Shown here in pieces: positions 52,004-62,400 of a DNA stretch of 64,000 nucleotides. Made by a program: the position numbers and the translations under genes. Origin of the DNA: Calliopsis andreniformis (Eukaryota; Arthropoda; Insecta; Hymenoptera; Andrenidae); the NCBI RefSeq assembly GCF_051401765.1, contig NW_027480545.1:620001-684000 (forward strand), given 5' to 3'. The notes below the pieces were generated by a model, which did not search any database, was not told the origin of the DNA, and worked only from the letters and a program-made list of their open reading frames with translations. Position 1 is the first letter of the stretch. Each line of letters starts with the position of its first letter.

Positions 52004-55000
52004 ATGCTCAATCTTCAATCCTCAATACTCAATCATCAATCCTCAATCCTCAGCCCTCAATCCTCAAACCTCAATCCTCAATCCTCAATTCTCAATCCAC
52101 AATCTTCAATCCTCAGACCACAGACATCAAAACTCAACCCTCAGTCCTCGTCCTCAATCCACAACCCTCAATCCTCAATCATCAATCTTCAATCATCAAT
52201 ATTCAATCTTCAGTCCTCAATCCTCAATCCTCAATCCTCAATGTTCAATCCGCAATACTCAATCCTCAATCTTCAATCCTCAATCCTCAATGCTCAATTC
52301 TCTGTCATCAATCCTCAATCCTCTATCCTCAATCCTCAGTCCTCAAACCTCAATCCTGGATCCTCAATCCTGAATCCTCAATCTTCAGACCTCAGTCCTC
52401 AACAATCAGTTGTCAATTCTCAATCCTCAATAGAATATCATCAATTCACAGTTTTCAATACTCAATACTCAATCTGCAATCTTTAAATCTCTATCCACAA
52501 ACACCAATTCTCATCACTCAACCCTCAACACTCAGTCCCCAGTCCTCAATTTTCAATCCTCAATCCTCAATCCTCAATCCTCAATCCTCAATCCTCAATC
52601 CTCAATCTTCAATCCTCAATACTCAATCATCAATCCTCAATCCTCAGTCCTCAATCCTCAAACCTCAATCCTCAACCCTCAGCCCTCATTCTCAATCCTC
52701 GATCCTGAATACCCAATCCTCAATCGTCAATCCTCAATACTCAATCTTCAATCCTCAATCCTCAATCCTCAATCCACAATCCTCAATCCTCAATACTCAG
52801 TCATCAATACTCAACCTTCAGTACTCAATCCTCAATCCTCAATCCTCAATCCTCAATCCTCAATCCTCAATCTTCAATCCTCAATCCCCAATACTCAATC
52901 CTCAATCCTCTATCCTCTATCCTCAATCATCAATCCTCAATCTTCAATCCTCAATCCTCAATCCTCAGTCCTCACTCTTCAATCCTCAATATCCAATCCT
53001 CAATCTTGAATCCTCAATCCTCAATCGTCAATTCCCAATCCTCTATCCTCAATCCTCAGACCTCAAACATCAATACTCAACCCTCAGTCCCCGTCCTCAA
53101 TCCACAACCCTCAATCCTCAATCCTCAACCTTCAATCATCAATATTCAATCTTCAATCCTCAATCCTCAATCCTCAATCCTCAATTCTCAATCCTCAATG
53201 TCAAATCCTCAATAACCAATCTACAATCTTCAATCCTCGATCCTCAATCCTCAATCCCCAATCCTCAATCCTCAATCCTCAGTCCTCAAACCACAATCCT
53301 GACTCCTCAATCCTGAATCCTCAATCTTCAGCCCTCAGGCCTCAACAATCAGTTGTCAATCCTCAATCCTCACTAGAATACCCTCAGTTCAGAGATTTCC
53401 ATACGCAATACTCAATCTGCAATCTTCATATCTCTATCCACAAACGTCAACTCTCATCACTCAACCCTCAACACTCAGTCCCCAATCCTCAATCTTCAGT
53501 CCTCAATACTCAATGTTCATTCCTCAAGCCTCAATACTCAATCCTCAATACTCAATCCTCAATCGTCGATCCTCAATCCCCAATCCTCAATCTTCTATCC
53601 TCAGTCCTCAATCCTCAATCTTCAATCCTTAATCCACAATCCTCAATCATCAATCCTCAATCCCCAATCCTCAATCTTCAATCCTCAATACTCAATCATC
53701 AATACTCAATCATCAATCCTCAGTCCTCAATCCTCAATCCTCAATCCTCAATCTTCAATCCTCAATATTCAATCATCAATCCTCAATCCTCAATCCTCAA
53801 TCTTCAATCCTCAATACTCAATCTGCAATCCTCAATCCTCAATCCTCAATCCTCAATCTTCAATCCTCAATCCTCAATCCTCAATCCTCAATCCTCATTC
53901 TTCAATCCTCAATACCCAATCCTCAATCTTCAATCCTCAATCCTCAATCCTCAATTCTCAATCCTCAATCCTCAGTCCTCAGTCCTCAAACCTCAATCCT
54001 CAACCCTCAGCCCTCATAGTCAATCCTTAATCCTCAATACTCAATCCTCAATCTTCAATCCTCAATACTCAACTTTCAATCATCAATCCTCAATCCACAA
54101 TCCTCAATCATCAATCTTCAATCCTCAATCCTCAATCCTCAATCCTCATTCTTCAATCCTCAATACCCAATCCTCTATCTTCAATCCTCAATCCTCAATC
54201 CTCAATCTTCAACCCTCAGTCCTGAATACTCAACCCCCAATCCTCAATCCCAAATCCTCAATCTTCAATACTCAATCCTCAATCCTCAATCCAAAATCGT
54301 CAATCTTCAAACCTCAATACTCAATCTTCATTCCTCAATCCTCAATCCTCAATCCTCAATCCTCAATCCTCAGTCCTCAATCCTCAACCTTCAATCCTCA
54401 ATTCTCAATCTTCAATCCTCAATCCTCAATCCTCAATCCTCAATCCTCTTTCTTCAATCCTAAATACCCAATCCTCAATCTTCAATCCTCAATCCTCAAT
54501 CCTCAATTCTCAATCCTCAATCCTCAATCCTCAGACATCAGACATCAATACTCAACCCTCAGTCCTCGTCCACAATCCACAACCCTCAATCCTCAATCCT
54601 CAATCTTCAATCATCAATATTCAATCTTCAGTCCTCAATCCTCAATCCTCAATCCTCAATCCTCAATCCTCAATGTTCAATCCGCAATACCCAATCCTCA
54701 ATCTTCAATCCTCAATCCTCAATCCTCAATTCTCAATCCTCAATACTCAATCCTCAATCGTCAATCCTCAATCCCCAATCCTCAATCTTCAATACTCAAC
54801 CCTCAATCCTCAATCCAAAATCCTCAATCTTCAAACCTCAATACTCAATCTTCATTCCTCAATCCTCAATCCTCAATCCTCAATCCTCAATCCTCAATCT
54901 TCAATCCTCAATACTCAATCATCAATCTTCAATCCTCAGTCCTCAATCCTCAAACCTCAATCCTCAACCCTCAGCCCTCATCCTCAATCCTCGATCCTCA

Positions 55001-55496
55001 ATCCTCAATCCTCAATCTTCAATCCTCAATCCTCATTCTTCAATCCTCAATACCCAATCCTCAATCTTCAATCCTCAATACTCAATCCTCAATTCTCAAT
55101 CCTCAATCCTCAATCCTCAGTCCTCAAACGTCAATATTCAACCCTCAGTCCTGGTCCCCAATCCACAACCCTCAATCCTCAATCCTCAATCTTCAATCAT
55201 CAATATTCAATCTTCAGTCCTCAATCCTCAATCCTCAATCCTCAATCCTCAATGTTCAATTCTCAATACCCAATCCTCAATCTTAAATCCTCAATCCTCA
55301 ATCCTCAATCCCCAATCCTCAATCCTCAATCCTCAAGCCTCAATCCTCTGTCCTCAAAACACAATCCTGAATCCTCAATTCTGAATCCTCAATCCTGAAT
55401 CCTCAATGCTCAATCCTCAATACTCAATCCTCAATATTCAATCCGCAATACCCAATCCTCAATCTTCAATCCTCAATCCTCAATCCTCAATCCTCA
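52004..55496. repeat. Block eta, copy 2 (first unit of the 3,500-bp tandem pair)
   Basis: Contains A1 at 52400 and A2 at 53343. It recurs downstream at 3,493 bp at its left edge and at 3,500 bp from about 55,741, because the next copy has one extra TCAATCC-type heptamer between about 55,700 and 55,740. Its right two-thirds also align with eta copy 1 at 17,748 bp. The unit begins with TGCTCAATCTTCAATCC at 52,005, shared with iota copies 1 and 2. Confidence 0.87.
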
Positions 55497-58400
55497 ATGC
55501 TCAATCTTTAATCCTCAATACTCAATCATCAATCCTCAATCCTCAGCCCTCAATCCTCAAACCTCAATCCTCAATCCTCAATTCTCAATCCACAATCTTC
55601 AATCCTCAGACCACAGACATCAAAACTCAACCCTCAGTCCTCGTCCTCAATCCACAACCCTCAATCCTCAATCATCAATCTTCAATCATCAATATTCAAT
55701 CTTCAGTCCTCAATCCTCAATCCTCAATCCTCAATCCTCAATGTTCAATCCGCAATACTCAATCCTCAATCTTCAATCCTCAATCCTCAATGCTCAATTC
55801 TCTGTCATCAATCCTCAATCCTCTATCCTCAATCCTCAGTCCTCAAACCTCAATCCTGGATCCTCAATCCTGAATCCTCAATCTTCAGACCTCAGTCCTC
55901 AACAATCAGTTGTCAATTCTCAATCCTCAATAGAATATCATCAATTCACAGTTTTCAATACTCAATACTCAATCTGCAATCTTTAAATCTCTATCCACAA
56001 ACACCAATTCTCATCACTCAACCCTCAACACTCAGTCCCCAGTCCTCAATTTTCAATCCTCAATCCTCAATCCTCAATCCTCAATCCTCAATCCTCAATC
56101 CTCAATCTTCAATCCTCAATACTCAATCATCAATCCTCAATCCTCTGTCCTCAATCCTCAAACCTCAATCCTCAACCCTCAGCCCTCATTCTCAATCCTC
56201 GATCCTGAATACCCAATCCTCAATCGTCAATCCTCAATACTCAATCTTCAATCCTCAATCCTCAATCCTCAATCCACAATCCTCAATCCTCAATACTCAG
56301 TCATCAATACTCAACCTTCAGTACTCAATCCTCAATCCTCAATCCTCAATCCTCAATCCTCAATCCTCAATCTTCAATCCTCAATCCCCAATACTCAATC
56401 CTCAATCCTCTATCCTCTATCCTCAATCATCAATCCTCAATCTTCAATCCTCAATCCTCAATCCTCAGTCCTCACTCTTCAATCCTCAATATCCAATCCT
56501 CAATCTTGAATCCTCAATCCTCAATCGTCAATTCCCAATCCTCTATCCTCAATCCTCAGACCTCAAACATCAATACTCAACCCTCAGTCCCCGTCCTCAA
56601 TCCACAACCCTCAATCCTCAATCCTCAACCTTCAATCATCAATATTCAATCTTCAATCCTCAATCCTCAATCCTCAATCCTCAATTCTCAATCCTCAATG
56701 TCAAATCCTCAATAACCAATCTACAATCTTCAATCCTCGATCCTCAATCCTCAATCCCCAATCCTCAATCCTCAATCCTCAGTCCTCAAACCACAATCCT
56801 GACTCCTCAATCCTGAATCCTCAATCTTCAGCCCTCAGGCCTCAACAATCAGTTGTCAATCCTCAATCCTCACTAGAATACCCTCAGTTCAGAGATTTCC
56901 ATACGCAATACTCAATCTGCAATCTTCATATCTCTATCCACAAACGTCAACTCTCATCACTCAACCCTCAACACTCAGTCCCCAATCCTCAATCTTCAGT
57001 CCTCAATACTCAATGTTCATTCCTCAAGCCTCAATACTCAATCCTCAATACTCAATCCTCAATCGTCGATCCTCAATCCCCAATCCTCAATCTTCTATCC
57101 TCAGTCCTCAATCCTCAATCTTCAATCCTTAATCCACAATCCTCAATCATCAATCCTCAATCCCCAATCCTCAATCTTCAATCCTCAATACTCAATCATC
57201 AATACTCAATCATCAATCCTCAGTCCTCAATCCTCAATCCTCAATCCTCAATCTTCAATCCTCAATATTCAATCATCAATCCTCAATCCTCAATCCTCAA
57301 TCTTCAATCCTCAATACTCAATCTGCAATCCTCAATCCTCAATCCTCAATCCTCAATCTTCAATCCTCAATCCTCAATCCTCAATCCTCAATCCTCATTC
57401 TTCAATCCTCAATACCCAATCCTCAATCTTCAATCCTCAATCCTCAATCCTCAATTCTCAATCCTCAATCCTCAGTCCTCAGTCCTCAAACCTCAATCCT
57501 CAACCCTCAGCCCTCATAGTCAATCCTTAATCCTCAATACTCAATCCTCAATCTTCAATCCTCAATACTCAACTTTCAATCATCAATCCTCAATCCACAA
57601 TCCTCAATCATCAATCTTCAATCCTCAATCCTCAATCCTCAATCCTCATTCTTCAATCCTCAATACCCAATCCTCTATCTTCAATCCTCAATCCTCAATC
57701 CTCAATCTTCAACCCTCAGTCCTGAATACTCAACCCCCAATCCTCAATCCCAAATCCTCAATCTTCAATACTCAATCCTCAATCCTCAATCCAAAATCGT
57801 CAATCTTCAAACCTCAATACTCAATCTTCATTCCTCAATCCTCAATCCTCAATCCTCAATCCTCAATCCTCAGTCCTCAATCCTCAACCTTCAATCCTCA
57901 ATTCTCAATCTTCAATCCTCAATCCTCAATCCTCAATCCTCAATCCTCTTTCTTCAATCCTCAATACCCAATCCTCAATCTTCAATCCTCAATCCTCAAT
58001 CCTCAATTCTCAATCCTCAATCCTCAATCCTCAGACATCAGACATCAATACTCAACCCTCAGTCCTCGTCCACAATCCACAACCCTCAATCCTCAATCCT
58101 CAATCTTCAATCATCAATATTCAATCTTCAGTCCTCAATCCTCAATCCTCAATCCTCAATCCTCAATCCTCAATGTTCAATCCGCAATACCCAATCCTCA
58201 ATCTTCAATCCTCAATCCTCAATCCTCAATTCTCAATCCTCAATACTCAATCCTCAATCGTCAATCCTCAATCCCCAATCCTCAATCTTCAATACTCAAC
58301 CCTCAATCCTCAATCCAAAATCCTCAATCTTCAAACCTCAATACTCAATCTTCATTCCTCAATCCTCAATCCTCAATCCTGAATCCTCAATCCTCAATCT

Positions 58401-59459
58401 TCAATCCTCAATACTCAATCATCAATCTTCAATCCTCAGTCCTCAATCCTCAAACCTCAATCCTCAACCCTCAGCCCTCATCCTCAATCCTCGATCCTCA
58501 ATCCTCAATCCTCAATCTTCAATCCTCAATCCTCATTCTTCAATCCTCAATACCCAATCCTCAATCTTCAATCCTCAATCCTCAATCCTCAAGCCTCAAT
58601 CCTCTGTCCTCAAAACACAATCCTGAATCCTCAATTCTGAATCCTCAATCCTGAATCCTCAATGCTCAATCCTCAATACTCAATCCTCAATATTCAATCC
58701 GCAATACCCAATCCTCAATCTTCAATCCTCAATCCTCAATCCTCAATCCTCAATCCTCAATCCTCAGTCGTGAGTCCTCACACCTCAATCTTCAACCCTC
58801 AGCCCTCAACCTCAATCCTCAATCCTCAATCCTCAACCATCAATACTCAATCTTCAATCTTCAATCCTCAGTCCGCAAACCACAATTCTGAATCCTCAAT
58901 CCTGAATCCTCAATCTTCAGCCCTCAGTACTCAACAATCAGTTGTCAATCCTCAATCCCCAATAGAATATCCTCAATTCACAGTTTTCAATACTCAATAC
59001 CCAATCTGCAATCTTCAAATCTCTATGCACAATCATCAATTCTGATCACTCAACCCTCAACACTCAGTCCTCAATGTTCAATCCTCAATACCCAACCATT
59101 AATCCTCAATCCTCAATCCTCAGTCTTCAATCCTCAGTCCCCAATCCTCAATCTTCAATCGTCAATCCTCAATCCTCAATCCTCAATCCTCAATCCTCAA
59201 TCTTCGATCCTCAGTACTCAATCTTCAATCCTCAAACCTCAATCCTCAATCCTCAATCTTCAATCCTCAATCCTCAATCCTCAATCCTCAATCCTCAATG
59301 CTCATTCTTCAATCCTCAATACCCAAGCCTCAATCTTCAATCCTCAATCCTCAATCCTCAATTCTCAATCCACAATCTTCAATCCTCAGACCACAGACAT
59401 CAATACTCAACCCTCAGTCCTCGTCCTCAATCCACAACCCTCAATCCTCAATCATCAAT
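55497..59459. repeat. Block eta, copy 3, joined to theta copy 3
   Basis: A1 at 55900 and A2 at 56843 follow the 3,500-bp offset. Near 58,570 a 244-bp segment present in copy 2 (around 55,075-55,315, including the TCCTGGTCCCC mark) is missing, so the offset drops to 3,256 bp (55,406 with 58,662). From 58,662 to about 59,460 the sequence is theta, aligned with 37,658-38,460 at 21,004 bp, with its A module at 58932. Confidence 0.83.
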
Positions 59460-62400
59460 CTTCAATCCTCAATCCTCAATCCTCATTCTTCAATCCTCAA
59501 TACCCAATCCTCTATCTTCAATCCTCAATCCTCAATCCTCAATCTTCAACCCTCAGTCCTGAATACTCAACCCCCAATCCTCAATCCCAAATCCTCAATC
59601 TTCAATACTCAATCCTCAATCCTCAATCCAAAATCGTCAATCTTCAAACCTCAATACTCAATCTTCATTCCTCAATCCTCAATCCTCAATCCTCAATCCT
59701 CAATCCTCAGTCCTCAATCCTCAACCTTCAATCCTCAATTCTCAATCTTCAATCCTCAATCCTCAATCCTCAATCCTCAATCCTCTTTCTTCAATCCTCA
59801 ATACCCAATCCTCAATCTTCAATCCTCAATCCTCAATCCTCAATTCTCAATCCTCAATCCTCAATCCTCAGACATCAGACATCAATACTCAACCCTCAGT
59901 CCTCGTCCACAATCCACAACCCTCAATCCTCAATCCTCAATCTTCAATCATCAATATTCAATCTTCAGTCCTCAATCCTCAATCCTCAATCCTCAATCCT
60001 CAATCCTCAATGTTCAATCCGCAATACCCAATCCTCAATCTTCAATCCTCAATCCTCAATCCTCAATTCTCAATCCTCAATACTCAATCCTCAATCGTCA
60101 ATCCTCAATCCCCAATCCTCAATCTTCAATACTCAACCCTCAATCCTCAATCCAAAATCCTCAGTCTTCAAACCTCAATACTCAATCTTCATTCCTCAAT
60201 CCTCAATCCTCAATCCTCAATCCTCAATCCTCAATCTTCAATCCTCAATACTCAATCATCAATCTTCAATCCTCAGTCCTCAATCCTCAAACCTCAATCC
60301 TCAACCCTCAGCCCTCATCCTCAATCCTCGATCCTCAATCCTCAATCCTCAATCTTCAATCCTCAATCCTCATTCTTCAATCCTCAATACCCAATCCTCA
60401 ATCTTCAATCCTCAATACTCAATCCTCAATTCTCAATCCTCAATCCTCAATCCTCAGTCCTCAAACGTCAATATTCAACCCTCAGTCCTGGTCCCCAATC
60501 CACAACCCTCAATCCTCAATCCTCAATCTTCAATCATCAATATTCAATCTTCAGTCCTCAATCCTCAATCCTCAATCCTCAATCCTCAATGTTCAATTCT
60601 CAATACCCAATCCTCAATCTTAAATCCTCAATCCTCAATCCTCAATCCTCAATCCTCAATCCTCAATCCTCAAGCCTCAATCCTCTGTCCTCAAAACACA
60701 ATCCTGAATCCTCAATTCTGAATCCTCAATCCTGAATCCTCAATGCTCAATCCTCAATACTCAATCCTCAATATTCAATCCGCAATACCCAATCCTCAAT
60801 CTTCAATCCTCAATCCTCAATCCTCAATCCTCAATGCTCAATCTTCAATCCTCAATACTCAATCATCAATCCTCAATCCTCAGCCCTCAATCCTCAAACC
60901 TCAATCCTCAATCCTCAATTCTCAATCCACAATCTTCAATCCTCAGACCACAGACATCAAAACTCAACCCTCAGTCCTCGTCCTCAATCCACAACCCTCA
61001 ATCCTCAATCATCAATCTTCAATCATCAATATTCAATCTTCAGTCCTCATTCCTCAATCCTCAATCCTCAATGTTCAATCCGCAATACTCAATCCTCAAT
61101 CTTCAATCCTCAATCCTCAATGCTCAATTCTCTGTCATCAATCCTCAATCCTCTATCCTCAATCCTCAGTCCTCAAACCTCAATCCTGGATCCTCAATCC
61201 TGAATCCTCAATCTTCAGACCTCAGTCCTCAACAATCAGTTGTCAATTCTCAATCCTCAATAGAATATCATCAATTCACAGTTTTCAATACTCAATACTC
61301 AATCTGCAATCTTTAAATCTCTATCCACAAACACCAATTCTCATCACTCAACCCTCAACACTCAGTCCCCAGTCCTCAATTTTCAATCCTCAATCCTCAA
61401 TCCTCAATCCTCAATCCTCAATCCTCAATCCTCAATCTTCAATCCTCAATACTCAATCATCAATCCTCAATCCTCAGTCCTCAATCCTCAAACCTCAATC
61501 CTCAACCCTCAGCCCTCATTCTCAATCCTCGATCCTGAATACCCAATCCTCAATCGTCAATCCTCAATACTCAATCTTCAATCCTCAATCCTCAATCCTC
61601 AATCCACAATCCTCAATCCTCAATACTCAGTCATCAATACTCAACCTTCAGTACTCAATCCTCAATCCTCAATCCTCAATCCTCAATCCTCAATCCTCAA
61701 TCTTCAATCCTCAATCCCCAATACTCAATCCTCAATCCTCTATCCTCTATCCTCAATCATCAATCCTCAATCTTCAATCCTCAATCCTCAATCCTCAGTC
61801 CTCACTCTTCAATCCTCAATATCCAATCCTCAATCTTGAATCCTCAATCCTCAATCGTCAATTCCCAATCCTCTATCCTCAATCCTCAGACCTCAAACAT
61901 CAATACTCAACCCTCAGTCCCCGTCCTCAATCCACAACCCTCAATCCTCAATCCTCAACCTTCAATCATCAATATTCAATCTTCAATCCTCAATCCTCAA
62001 TCCTCAATCCTCAATTCTCAATCCTCAATGTCAAATCCTCAATAACCAATCTACAATCTTCAATCCTCGATCCTCAATCCTCAATCCCCAATCCTCAATC
62101 CTCAATCCTCAGTCCTCAAACCACAATCCTGACTCCTCAATCCTGAATCCTCAATCTTCAGCCCTCAGGCCTCAACAATCAGTTGTCAATCCTCAATCCT
62201 CACTAGAATACCCTCAGTTCAGAGATTTCCATACGCAATACTCAATCTGCAATCTTCATATCCCTATCCACAAACGTCAACTCTCATCACTCAACCCTCA
62301 ACACTCAGTCCCCAATCCTCAATCTTCAGTCCTCAATACTCAATGTTCATTCCTCAAGCCTCAATACTCAATCCTCAATACTCAATCCTCAATCGTCGAT

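Larger units (their letters stand above)
1..62312. repeat. Module A, dispersed 140-bp landmark: 57 anchored copies plus a left-edge partial
   Basis: Module A is 20 consecutive degenerate heptamers. It begins TCAACAA-TCAGTTG and includes the unusual units AATATCC, ACAGTTT, GCAATCT, TCTATCC and ACAAACA. A preamble of units TGAATCC, TCAATCT, TCAGCCC and TCAGTCC usually precedes it. The CAACAATCAG anchor or a one-base variant starts at 818, 1796, 2320, 3250, 5654, 8901, 9760, 11585, 12298, 12885, 13458, 13870, 14569, 15733, 16209, 16908, 18072, 18548, 19408, 20065, 20995, 22704, 23180, 24040, 24697, 25627, 28330, 29749, 30483, 31070, 31657, 32922, 34249, 35595, 37928, 38669, 39919, 40324, 41399, 42669, 43123, 43710, 44115, 45190, 47303, 47757, 48372, 49008, 50056, 50461, 52400, 53343, 55900, 56843, 58932, 61230 and 62173. 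Positions 1-98 are the tail of one more copy. Every copy has the same orientation. The range given spans first to last copy; the DNA between copies is ordinary heptamer array. Confidence 0.93.
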
